This document shows, in pieces, positions 26,323 through 37,530 of a stretch of 64,000 bases of DNA (position 1 is its first letter; every line of letters begins with the position of its first letter). The position numbers and the translations under genes were made by a program. The notes beneath the pieces are model-generated. The model did no database searches. It was given only the letters and a program-made list of their open reading frames with translations, and had not been told where the DNA came from. Location of the stretch: NCBI GenBank assembly GCA_947034895.1, contig OX344763.1, positions 1,676,501 to 1,740,500 on the forward strand, in the 5' to 3' direction. This stretch comes from Rhytidiadelphus loreus (Eukaryota > Streptophyta > Bryopsida > Hypnales > Hylocomiaceae).

Positions 26323-26358
26323 AGTTTCAATTTTTTTGGGAACAACGAAGTGCGCACA

Positions 26359-26787
26359 ATGTCATTCCTGGGGAAAGATGAGACGGTGATGAAGGTTGTC
26401 GGCCGCATGACAGCCATAACCTGCAAATGCGGCGCCACAATTATTTGCCCAACGAGAACGCGAGTGTGTGTGAAGGAGCATGTTGTGTATGTGAATGCTG
26501 ATGAGGAACATCTCAATGTGAAGGAAGACAATGAGATCAAGGTCAAGAACGCCGATGTTGAAGGGGGAAATTCAGAAGACAAGGAGATCACAACCAACAA
26601 GTCAAGAAATCTAATTTTGGCAACAGATGGTTTATGTGTGGTTTGCATGACCAACCCTCCTGAGGCTGTTTATGTTCCGTGTGGTCATCTGGTGGCGTGC
26701 ATGGATTGTACTTCCAAGATCAATCGTTGTCTATGTCTAATATGTCGATCTCGGATTCAGCAGATTGTCAAGGTGTACACCGTTTGA
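26359..26787 (+). CDS. Small C3HC4-type RING-finger protein
   Basis: A single-exon ORF of 142 residues. The C-terminal third is a RING finger: CVVC, then CGHLVACMDC, then CLICRSRIQQIVKVY. This spacing and ending resemble the C-terminal RING of plant XBAT35-type and related E3 ubiquitin ligases, so a ubiquitin-ligase role with an E2 partner is a reasonable family-based guess. The N-terminal half has a CKCG…C cluster and an acidic, Lys-rich linker, but no ankyrin repeats or membrane segment, so it may be a truncated derivative. ATG 26359 is the first in frame; only a GTG lies upstream. In the last loop the usual Pro before the final Cys pair is Leu (CLCLIC). Expression is unknown. It could be a retained 3′ portion of a larger gene. 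Confidence 0.65.
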   Translation: MSFLGKDETVMKVVGRMTAITCKCGATIICPTRTRVCVKEHVVYVNADEEHLNVKEDNEIKVKNADVEGGNSEDKEITTNKSRNLILATDGLCVVCMTNPPEAVYVPCGHLVACMDCTSKINRCLCLICRSRIQQIVKVYTV

Positions 26788-28261
26788 ATTTGACGTATTT
26801 GATCATTTTAAGGCTTCGAAATGGAGGCCGAAATTACGATTGTATCTTAGTTGCAATTTGATGCAGCTTTAGATCGTCCCTTCAATTCACCAAAAGAGGT
26901 TATGCAGCATCAGGCTCTTCTCTTATGATTTTTTTTAAGTAAACATCAACGGTGAGTATTCGATTTCCAGCTCATTCAGGCAAATCTTTATCAACTTCAA
27001 ACCATGAAAAGGAAGAAGGAAGAAAAATCGTGCAGAATTTTTTGGCAACCTTGGAAACACGAGTAGCAAAAAACTTCAGAATGGGCACAATTGTAGAACT
27101 GTAGAGTATTAGATAGATTTACATATCAGGTGGAAATTGACATGTTTAGGTCCCACCTTTGCAAAAAGAGGGGATCAAACACAATTGAACACCTCAAGTG
27201 GTGCAAATTTCTTTCACCTACGGATATATTTCGTTTTTACATACAATCAGTCTTACTATGAATAAGAAAAATACCTTGTTCGTTTTTACATACAATCAGT
27301 CTTACCATGAACAAGAAAAATACCTTGTGATGCAATTAGATAGGGTCGCAATTAGGTGTAATCACCTTAGAATGTCCATGCGATGTAAAACCACGTGATA
27401 TAACATTTCCGTTCCTCTTCTGATCAAGTACGCAGTCAAGGGCTTGTCTTCAGTCTTCACTATGCCTCTTCAGATACCTGTGCAGACGCCATCTTGTGCA
27501 TCAGAGATTTAGGGAAGTAGGATTAGAGGTTTGTCCCTTGGAATTCTTAGTACGTTGGTACCTTTGTTGTTGCTTGGGCTTGCGCCAATGATAACCTGTC
27601 ATCAGACAAAACTACTTTCAGAGTTTCCATCATTAAGAAATTGGTCAATTCTTAGCAACTATTCTCTCTGGATCGAGTTTGTCCCTATTGTATTGAGTGA
27701 TAGTCCTGTTAAGATTGGGGAGTTCAGTCTCACAAGACAAGTCAAATCTAGAGAGGTAAAAGCAAGTTTGTTGGCAAGTAAATGCAAGTTAATTATGATC
27801 TGTTTCTCGAGCATATCAGCCTCAGGAAACGCCTTCGCTTATCAAGGAATGCAGCATTGAAAACATGAAGTAGGAAATTCGTAGGTTTATACAACAATGA
27901 TCGAATAATACAATCCAGTCTAGTCTCTCGAATGTTGACGAATCCAGATTGAAAGGGAACCTATGTACAGAGGAAGGTGCGCCCTGTCTCAACTTATGCC
28001 CCAGTCTGCTCTATCAAAGACGGAAACTCACTAACTCTAGCTTAAAACTCTCTCAAGCTGGGCCGAATGTGGGGGAATTAAATTGCATCAAATTGCATTG
28101 AACTAGCTAACTCCTGTTCAAAGACTGTAATGGAAACTGGATCAAACTATGTACAACTCTAGCTAGAGCAGCTCTCAATTGGTGTCAAGAAGTCTAAGAA
28201 TTCTGCCGAAAACTGAAAATACTCTCTCCTCAAAGTTCTATGGCCGGTCGAGAGAGTTTGT
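26788..28261. other. Intergenic region with a 53-bp tandem duplication
   Basis: The phrase CGTTTTTACATACAATCAGT followed by CTTAC.ATGAA(T/C)AAGAAAAATACCTTG occurs twice in a row at about 27231–27329. An ORF at 27531 has a hydrophobic start but no recognisable product. The distal part (28000–28261) may be the 3′ untranslated region of the SOSEKI gene. Confidence 0.45.
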
Positions 28262-31200
28262 TCACGGAAAGCGAGTTCGGATCATGTGAGGGGATGCGCG
28301 AGCAGAGAAAGCTCGAGCGTAGTGCGGGGGATGGCAGCCTCTCCTGTGCACCTGTAATGAATCTGGTTTGAACGTCCGTCCACAAGTCCTGGCACGCATT
28401 TGAGTTTTGGTCTTGTTAGAGAGATTCGTTATTGGAAATGGAATACGCTCGTTCTTGCAATTTCTATGCGAATGTTTTCAATCTTTGTATGTGTACTTAC
28501 AGACAAGAGTAGTCTTTAGAAACAGTACTGAATAAAAGGCAATTGAAACGCAAGTGAAAATTTGTGTGAGGAAATTTTCTGTTTTCGAGGAACCATAGGA
28601 ATTTAGTGGAAAACTGAAGCGCTGTCGATTTCGTACGGAGTAAGGCAGATGGAGCGAATGGAAGAATTAGTGGTAATGAGAGTAGGATTCTTACGAGCAC
28701 TCTTGGAGGATTTGTCCGAAGTTCGGCGGTGGTAAGCAGTCGGCGACCGCCGCTTGTAAAGCTTTTTCCCAATCTACCGTCGTCAATCCAGGTGTGAGAG
28801 GTCTGCAGTCAATTGGAGAGCGAGCGAGTGAGAAACACAATTTTATAGAGAGCAATTTGGTAGTGACCGGGAAGACGGAATGAAACCGATTTACTGTATT
28901 CTGTGCTCTGCATTCTACTTCAGGAGCAATTTCACGATCTTTTAACACTTTTCAATCTTTTGTGCGTACTTCCAGCTTAAGAACAGAGTCTGAAAACAAA
29001 ATCGATTAAAAAAACAGAAGAAGGCAATCAGAAACGCAATGGGGAATCGGAGTATAATGGAAAATCTATTTTCTCATTACACTGCAATGCTGCATTGTAT
29101 GTAGAAATGTGGTTTTGTTTTTGTGTACCTTTCGTCTCTTTCATGGAAATTGATGCACTTCTTGATTAGTTTCTGCGGGGAAGGAGTGGAGGAGAAAGAA
29201 TCTTGATCTGGTGAACAAGTGATGACACCGATGGCGCCAATGCTCCGGGCTGCGTCCCTACTCAAGGACCGCCTCAGTGGAGGAGAAGCCAGCGGAATGG
29301 AGTTATTCCTGGAGCTTCTTCTCGGTGTTTGAACTGGTTTTGTATCGTTGGTGCCTTTGTGAAAGCCTGGCGGAAGAGGCCTCGGTGATGTGACCGACGT
29401 CCGCACCTTCGGAAGAGCATTACCAGTATTGATGCTCTTGAAATTAACTCTGTACAAAATGAGAAGAAGACCATGAGCGGAAGAAAAACAGAAAGTAATC
29501 AGGAAGATTAGTTTCGAATTGATGCTTCTCAGCACAAAATTACAGGATGAGCGGATGTACATTCAATGAGCGGATGAGAAACAATGAGCGGATGTACATT
29601 CAACTGGATTTAAGCAGAAAGATTAGTTTCGAGGTGGAAGAAAATGCGGAACAGGTTTTTATTACCTCGCTATGGCGGGTTTTGGTGTCTCGATTTCGGC
29701 TTCAGGAGGTCCGCCTTCTTGCGTATCGGTGTCAAGCACAACTTGAAGCTCCGACACAATTAGTGCTGGCCGATTCAATCTCAATTCCTCTGGTTGACGC
29801 GACTCTTGTGTTGGTGTCTCTACTGCAACAATTTCTTTCTCCACCACTGACGGTCTTGGAAGAGGTTTGCTCGGAGTCCTCGGTGTAGCTGGACGAAGAG
29901 AAAGCTTCTCGGAGATTTCTTCTGGAGTCGGGAATCGCTCTTCCTCTGTGCAAGGGGACTTAGTCACAGACAACAAACTCGGTGTGCTTTCTGGGGTCAT
30001 TGTGGCTTTGCAAGGGGATGCGTCACTCGTGTTGTTAGGGATTCGCTTACCCCTGCTGCTTCCGCCAGTCCAGCGAGCCCAGAGCAATCGAATGAGCTGC
30101 GAGGTGGACTGCTCGACCTCCTTCTCTTTAAGATCCAATGTGTTGACACTTTTTGACCGGCTATCTTTCCACAGCGATGCATCCTCATGGGATCTTTGAA
30201 CGACCGGAGCCTCTCCTTGCACTGTAGGATTCTCGCATACATTCTCGTGTGTCTTAGAGGGAGAACTCCCATTCGCGTTGCGAGTCCGAAAGAGGCTCTT
30301 CCTGATTTCTCTCTTCCACAGTCGTTTCGCGCTACCAGGGGAGAATGGCGCTTCCGTCGGAGAATTGCACGGGGGAGGAGTCTGAAGGCCTTGTACAGTT
30401 GGCGACTTTCTCATGACAACGAGACCGTGATTGTTTGCAGGTTTGCTGCTGTCGGCCATCTTCAAAGGGCGAGGCGAGATTTCGTTGTCAGAGGACGATA
30501 AGCAGAAGTCCGACTTTTCCACGTCGATTGTTTCTTGCTCCACCGACAGAGGCGGTAGGCTCTGCGGAGTGTCAATCGCAACAACGCCTTGTTTCGCGCT
30601 ATCGTCCTTCTTCAAATCCCCGACAGAAAGATAGCCGACCGGCATTGTCCGAGGATGTTTGTCAGCAGAATTCTGCTTTCGCTCGTTCTGGAATTTGCTC
30701 TCAGGCTCTGGCTTGTCTGCAGGAAGTGAATACATTGACTGTCAGTATGAAGGTTGAGAACCAAAGTTCTCGGTCAAAGCTCAAATCCGTCAAGTCCGTA
30801 CCAAACGAAGAAGGTTGCATTCACGGTACCAAAATTTCGGAATTCTTACTTGCGAAGGTGTCGATGAGCTCGGAGGCTTTCAAGAGGTACTCTCCTGAGC
30901 CGCGCAGAGGATAGATCACATCGTCGTCACTCAAATCGTTCCAGATAAATGTGCTCCTGTAATTTCTGCGCACAAAAGAAACAAGCGGCATTAACGTCAG
31001 TCAGCATCATGCCAGTGCGTTGGGATCTCAGCAACTCTCCAAGCCCCTCTTCTTTGATTTCAGACACAATGTGCTCTCAGAGACACAGGAATTTCGAATG
31101 CAGAGCCTCAAATTCTCAATGCCAATGGGAGAACCAAAGACGAACCTCTTGTAGGACCAGGAAAAGGAATGACCGATGCCTTGCCCCCTCAGAGTTGTGA

Positions 31201-31453
31201 GCCGCCTCTTCACATCTGCGAGGAAGAACGAGAGCATTCTTAGAATTTCACCACATTTGCATAATTTTTTGTTTCTGTTCCTGAAATTGAGCAGGATATA
31301 CACCAACATTGAAGATGGGAATTTACCTTTCAAACGCAGGCCGTCTTGATTCGACGGATATTGGACTGTAATCATGTGGGGATGCTCCAGTTTACCCTCC
31401 CAACTGAGCTGATACAGAACTTGCACACTCGAAAGCTCCTCCGCAAAAGCCAT
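28262..31453 (-). CDS. SOK: SOSEKI polarity protein (DIX-like domain), complete, 7 exons
   Basis: Exons (minus strand): 31453–31327, 31215–31146, 30965–30850, 30716–29666, 29449–29129, 28802–28695 and 28388–28262. All phases agree and the total is 1920 nt, 639 residues plus stop. The N-terminal ~100 residues form the DIX-like polymerising domain typical of SOSEKI proteins (VQVLYQLSWEGKLEHPH; DVKRRLTTLRGQG; SWSYKR; TFIWNDLSDDDVIYPL; GEYLLKASEL). A long Ser/Pro/charged disordered middle follows. The end is the conserved zinc-like motif ILQECSTCGRTFKPDSLQVH…GCHPPHYARAFSARASPHM. SOSEKI proteins polymerise at cell edges and mark cell polarity in land plants. An upstream in-frame ATG (31504) would add 17 residues; I chose 31453 because the DIX-like domain begins about ten residues later. 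A downstream acceptor (30717) rather than the one at 30739 is needed to keep the frame at exon 4. Confidence 0.93.
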
Positions 31454-32951
31454 GATGCTAGGCTTCCTCCCTTCTCTAGGTGCAATGCAGAAGCCGAGCT
31501 GCAACAGAGATGTCGTCTTCAGTCTTCACAAAGAAACTACACAGGCAAGAGGAGGTCAGACATACTCTTACTACCGAACGAAAGATCGATCATGTGCTCA
31601 ACTCCAGGGGAATTTTCACCCAGATCATTTGCATTGGAGACAGGACTTGATAGAAGGAACGTGCACTGGCATAAATAGCAAATCACTCAAGCAGAGATTA
31701 ATTGAGCCCCATGAGACAGGTGGTAATGTCAGCAAGCAGACAATCTAGTAAGAGCAGTACTAAATTGCACTCACACAAGAAGTCTTTTGATCAGTGTATG
31801 ATCTAAGGGACTTACACCACGCGTGGGCATTCATAGAATCAGTAAATGCAGGGTATGCCAATGCACCACTGCACTCTTCTGATGAAGAAGCAGAGATCAT
31901 TACGTGCAACCGGCCACATGATCACGCATACGGACAGCCACTCACTATCATAGCAACTGGAAACGACTGCGACAAGAAGGCTGGAGGGTGGAGCTCACTT
32001 CCTCCCTTCGAATGGACTGCTCACCGCCCACCCATGCCACAACGCAAGCAGGCCGGTTGACTGGGACCAAGAGGTTGAGGACAAAGGTGCTTACAAAGCG
32101 AGAAGCCTCCTCCAACGAATTCGCTGGCCTGTGGGCATTCAAGGCAGAGACGAGACAGAAGCTATCCGCCAACTTACAAGATTTCACCGGGAAAGGAATC
32201 AGCAGGGTGGCGCTCTGCTCAGAGGAGAGGCAATGCAGCCGAACATGCAATCAAAAAAGAACGAGGCAATCAACACAGGGGGAGGACCCTTACTGCAACA
32301 CCCACAGGCATGCATCAAGTGGGAGATGAGTTCACCTACTTGATCAATTGCAAGTTAGCTCTCAGAGAGACTGCAGTGCTACACTACCCCAAGTGCAGCT
32401 CAGGCAACGCCTTTTAAGCCCACAGGGTGGAATCTTGCCATCATCACACTCCCCTGCGGCCAAGTTATTGGGCCAGCCGTCCTTCTTTTACCAATCCCCC
32501 GAAGTTTCTTTTCCATTCTCTCTATCTCTTTCACCTTCTGCACTTTTGGAAGGTAGGGACAAAAGTCGATCTTAGGCTGTGACGACCAGCAGTAGAGTGG
32601 GGTGGTGAAAAACTGAAAAAAGGGCAGATTGTGCGAAAACCGAGGCAAGGACTGCGAACTGTACTTTGTCTAACTTCATCAATGCGCTAGCTGCTACTGT
32701 ACACTGGACGTCGATGGATTTCTACGTGAACTCGAGTATACGAATTCTGCTGCAGCTTCATGCACCGTATTTTCAGCTGTTGCTGTGCTGCAGTGCAGCG
32801 TCTGGTGTTGCTACGGATGCTGCTCGCTTGCTAAAGTCCACAACCCAACCAAAGTGCAGTCCTGGAATGGATAGACCTTTTCTTGTCCTCTGGGGTTGTG
32901 GAAGTCCTGGCTTCACTCAAGACTGATCTCCACCACACAGGTCAACTTAGG
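31454..32951. other. Upstream region of the SOSEKI gene
   Basis: It is less AT-rich than the surroundings and probably holds the 5′ leader, possible leader introns and promoter of SOSEKI (minus strand). Several short ORFs overlap on both strands without any recognisable domain, so no other gene is called. Confidence 0.45.
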
Positions 32952-33890
32952 TGTTAACCCTAAAGGACCAACTTAGTTACATGGGTTTCTTGGCAACATA
33001 GAAATTTTGGGCAGGTACGTGTGAGTGGAGATTTGCATATTTTAGGCTGAAGTTTTAATAGAAGGTGGGGACAAGGAATATCTTTCATATGCACTCAATT
33101 TCATGACATTTGGAAATATGAGTCAAAAGTTATGGCCTAATATGTTACTTTTTTCCGTAAATGGTTAGTCCAAGCAGATTTTTTTAAATCACTTTTTTCA
33201 TAAATAAAAATTTGAAATTGGTTTTCTAGAGTTTTATATACTCAGAAAGCTATGAATCATTCCATTTTGATCAATGGGTCCAAAGTTATGAGGAGTTTTA
33301 GTTTGCAAGGTAGTTATGAATTCTCTACTCTAAAATAAACTTTGAAGTCCTAGATTTTACTCAGTTTTCAATATTTTTTGAAAAAAATAAAATCATAGGA
33401 TGTAGATTGTTCATTACAACATTGCAACCATTGGAATTGACATTTTTCAATTCCATAACTAAATTCTTAACAATATTGTATTTTGAATCATTCTCTACTT
33501 CTTTCTACTTACTATTTATTTCCTATATGCTGTACAATTCCAAAGGATGTCAAATTTTTAAAGCATGTAGCCAACATGTCTAAGAAAAAAAAAAAAAAAG
33601 CACCACCATTTGGGACATTTTTTCATAGAAAAGTGAGCTTGTGAAGTGTAGCTGCCCTGTTTTTTGCAGAACCAAAAAAATGCTTTCAGTGAATTTGAAT
33701 GCTTATATCTTGCAATCCACGCGGTGGAAATTTTTGAATTTTTTACCACATGTTCTCAAGTCAGGGTATTGCAAGATCCTACGATTACGAGTGTCAAAAA
33801 AAGTTTTTTTCACAAAATTTGATACTTGTACTAGAAATGACAGTTTTGGAGCATTTTTAGTGAAAACATAGTCAAGGAACTTAAGGGGTT
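32952..33890 (+). repeat. Dispersed repeat family A, copy 1
   Basis: About 0.9 kb, from GTTAACCCTAAAGG to CTTAAGGGGTTAAT. It matches, inverted, the segment 41639–42650 through phrases such as CAACATAGAAATTTTGGGCAG, CTACTCTAAAATAAACT, TTTCTACTTACTA and AAAGCATGTAGCCAAC. The ends are roughly inverted (TTAACCC…), suggesting a non-autonomous DNA transposon. Confidence 0.7.
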
Positions 33891-36207
33891 AATCCCTACA
33901 ATTCTTTGGTGTTTTGAGTCCAAGAACACAAAAAATACTCACATTTTGAATCAAAGTTTTTGGATAATAAAAAAATCATAAAATGAAAATTGTAATTACA
34001 AAATTTTAATCCTAAGTTTATGCAAAATCTAAGTGCTCAAAGTAGATTTACCTTCAAGGCAATTATCTTACACAAATACAAAATTAATTTTCAATTTTCA
34101 ACCTTGCAATGCAAAGGTCCATATAGAAAAGAAGATTGCCAATAAATTGGATCATAATCTAATTTGTGTTGAAATATGGATGAACTTGAAACATCTCCTA
34201 TTATTGCATGGACACAAATGACACACTATCTCCATTGCTAAATAAAAAAAAATTCATAGACATGGGCCAACAAAAATTTCAGCATTTTTTAATACGTTTG
34301 ATTAATTTGCTCATTTACAAAACATATGAGTTGTTGAAAGAATTGCTCTTTCTACCAATGGATGTAAATGAATTGCATCTAGAGTTGTCCAAATAAGTAG
34401 TTGAGCATGATTTACATTAACAAATTGTCTAAATTTTTGTTGACTGATGATATGATTCAAAAGAAAATTTGATATACTCTTTAACATACATTTGTTGGAT
34501 GGTGTAAGACTAAATTATGAATTTTTTAAGTGGTGAAAGTAGATGTTAGTACTCAAAATCAACTTGTAGGCTTTCATATTCAAAGGGCTTAAATTTTAGA
34601 CAAAAATCTAAACATTTTTTTTTTTCCAAACACGGCACAATTAGATGCAATTATCTTAAAAAACAACAATAATAAAACAATGAAAAAATAGATCAATGAA
34701 AAACAATTATTCTATATCAATTGTGAGCATTCTATTACATATATTGTCTAGAAGTTGGACTTTGGAGAATTGAGGGGTTAAAATAAATTTACCTAATTGT
34801 GTTCAATGAATAAGCAATTGAGCATTCTTCCTATTATTAAATTGCCTAATTTCAAGTTAGATCTTGTTGGAAGTCAAAAGTGTGCACTTTTTTGGATACT
34901 ACAAGAATAAACTATGAATTTTCAAAGGGTTGAAACTAGGTGTATTTGAAAGCAACTCTAAGCTCTCATAAATAGGCTCAATATGTTTAGGGAAGAATCT
35001 CATCAACTCAATATTGTAATAAAATCCATTCTCGGGTAGACACTTTACTAACAAAACACACCAAGACAAACACACAAAGGCTTTAACATGCTAGAGGGCA
35101 AGAAAAAGCGAGGAAAAGCAAAAGCACCTAAAGGCAGGGGATTGGAGCAAGAAATCCTGAGTGAGTGAATTGAAGTGTAGGGTATTTTGCTCTTAAAGCG
35201 ACCTTTCAAGAACTGATTGCATTTGGGGGGGAAGCCAAGCTTCTTGAAAAAAAATTCAATCAATTTTCATAGGAAGAAAAATGGAATTGGCATCTAACCC
35301 TGGTCATTTCATAATTTTTTGAACCTTTGTGGAATTAGTTGCTGATTTTTTTAAGTTGAAATGTAGGAGTCACTAAAAGCGTCCACCTCCTAAAATGTAC
35401 ACTATTGATGTTAATTGTCGCTTTTAGAGTAGGAGCACTTGTAGAATGCCCTACCTTAAGTGTAACTTAATGCAAAATTGTGAAGATAAGTTGTCTTTTC
35501 TTTTTCTTTGGAAAGAAAGGTGTGTTGAGGGTAAGTTGTCTTTGTCGGGGTACCAATGCAACTTTAGTACAAGAGAATGTGATGAGATTGTGATCATGTA
35601 TATCCAAGTCAAACATTATGTTACTGCTGTAGTCCTCCACTTTCAAGTCTGATGTCCTGTTCTTGCAATCTATGTACCACAAGTATATTAGCTGTATTTT
35701 ATTTTATTTTTTGACTCAAATGAAACAGAATTTCATTGCAAAGGAGTAGTTGTATCTTTAGAAAATAGTGAAAACTTGCTCAAAGTTTATATATATTCAT
35801 TTTGGGGAATTTTGTAATCTTAAATATCTTTTGGGTTAAAGATAGATTCATACTTCAATTTTGAATATTTTAAGCAAAATTTGAAGGCTAATAGAATTGT
35901 ACCTCTTCAAATATAATTTTTTACTTATTATTCATAAACTTTGGAAGTTTGTTGGGAGATCAATTGCTTGGACGTAATCATTCTATATGTTGTGGTTTAT
36001 AAATTACTTTTGTTTGAAATTTATTACTTATTGTTTTTCTATGGTGTAATTTATAATAATTTTTTACATTTTGAAAGTTTGGACTACCATGGTTGTCAAG
36101 GACATTGTTACTTTGTAGCAATATACACCTATAATTGTGGCCACAATTTTACTACCCCTTCAAAATTTGACATCAAGCATTGGCCACGAGAATAGCCTTG
36201 TATTGTA
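33891..36207. other. AT-rich intergenic region, no gene supported
   Basis: Nothing coding is recognised. The phrase AATAAACTATGAATTTTCAAAG near 34909 recurs near 37825, another trace of dispersed repeats. Confidence 0.4.
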
Positions 36208-36774
36208 CTACCTCCGTCCCAAAATGATCTTCCTGTTAGACTAAATCTTATGGATTAAGGATAAAAATAACTTTTTAAAAACTCAATTTGTATAGTATGT
36301 AGAGTTTGGTGTTCTCTTTGCATCCTAAAAAGTTTGAGTTTTGAAGCCCTTTTCAAAGTGTAGTTTTATAATATTGAAAAGTGAATATTTTGGGGCGTTT
36401 TTAAAGAACACCAATGAGCACTTAATTGTTGAATGTAAAGTTGCCATTTTGTGGGCATTTAGCATATGCCTAAGACCATGTATAGACCTTTGTTTTGGCT
36501 TCCAAAGCTTAATCTACTTCAATTGGGAAATACTCAAAGAGATGCAAAAAATAAAAACTATGAGTGCGGATTGAAGCTTTCAATCATTTTATTTGTCTTT
36601 TGCTTGATGTTTGCATGGATGGAGCAAAAACAACCGCTTAGAGTTGTTTTGCTAGTCTCAAATAACAATTATAAGCCGAATTTGACTAATTTCAACATCA
36701 CAAAGTGCAATAGGAAGATCATTTTGGGACAAAAAAAGAAGGCCAACAGGAAGATCATTATGGGACGGAGGGAG
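36208..36774. mobile_element. Stowaway-type (Tc1/mariner) MITE, 567 bp
   Basis: The ends are CTACCTCCGTCCCAAAATGA (left) and, inverted, CTCCCTCCGTCCCATAATGA (right), flanked by TA at 36206–36207 and 36775–36776. CTCCCTCCGTCCC is the classic end of plant Stowaway elements. The right terminal segment (AGGAAGATCATT.TGGGAC) is present twice in tandem near 36714–36766. No transposase is present. Confidence 0.9.
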
Positions 36775-37039
36775 TAACAAATAAGAACCTCCAGTCTAAA
36801 GGTTTTGTTTTGTAGAACCACGATGCATTAACAAATAACAATGAACTCAACCCCATTACAAGATTGATTATTCCATTGTCATTGTTTGTTTCATAAGATA
36901 ATTTCACATTGATTTGTTGTTTCTTCCAAATAATCATGTACATACGAAGCTGGTAATAATAATAAGAAATACTCTCGAGTGGGTCTGCATCAATTTGCAA
37001 GCTCTATACAATGACAATAAAATTTGAGAAATCAACTAA

Positions 37040-37527
37040 GGGCATCTGCAATGCAGCCTCGGTATATGGCCCGGTATCGGTAAAACTAACTTTTGAGCGG
37101 TAAATAATTAGAACTTGAAAATTGTCTCGTTGGAAACACATTGGAATTTTTTTGGAAAAGGTACAAAAAAATTCAAAATTAGACATTGGACAAGTAACTT
37201 AAAAACGAGGTAAAAATCTGAAATTATAGAGGTCTTGGCAAATTATAGTTGCCAATGCAAAATATGGCCATTGACCCACCATTCTAGAGGGTCAATGGCC
37301 ATATTTTGCATTGGCAACCATAATTTGCCAAGACCTCTATAATTTCAGATTTTTACCTCGTTTTTAAGTTACTTGTCCAATGTCTAATTTTGAATTTTTT
37401 TTGTATCTTTTTCAAATTCTTTTCGATGCATTTCCAATGAGACGATTTTCAAGTTCTAATTATTTACCACTCAAAAGTTAGTTTCACCGATACTGGGCCA
37501 TATACTGGGGCTACACTGCAGATGCTC
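37040..37527. mobile_element. Harbinger-type foldback MITE, 488 bp
   Basis: Nearly the whole element is an inverted repeat. The left end GGGCATCTGCAATGCAGCC pairs with the right end, which inverted reads GAGCATCTGCAGTGTAGCC, and the arms continue to a centre near 37280–37290. TAA flanks it on both sides (37037–37039 and 37528–37530), the target duplication expected of PIF/Harbinger elements. The transcript would form a long hairpin. Confidence 0.9.
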
Positions 37528-37530
37528 TAA

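Noticed and set aside
27531..27860. ORF with a hydrophobic N-terminus as a secreted-protein gene
   Set aside because: No recognisable domain or supporting splice structure; the hydrophobic start alone is not enough.
28497..28772. Separate small gene on the minus strand
   Set aside because: It overlaps exon 6 and the following intron of SOSEKI in a different frame; the SOSEKI frame carries the conserved ILQECS…CGRTFKPD motif.
30717..30738. Acceptor at 30739–30740 for SOSEKI exon 4
   Set aside because: It gives the wrong phase; the acceptor at 30717–30718 keeps the frame and leads to a 640-codon total.
32666..32926. ORF upstream of SOSEKI
   Set aside because: No similarity recognised; probably promoter or leader sequence read by chance.
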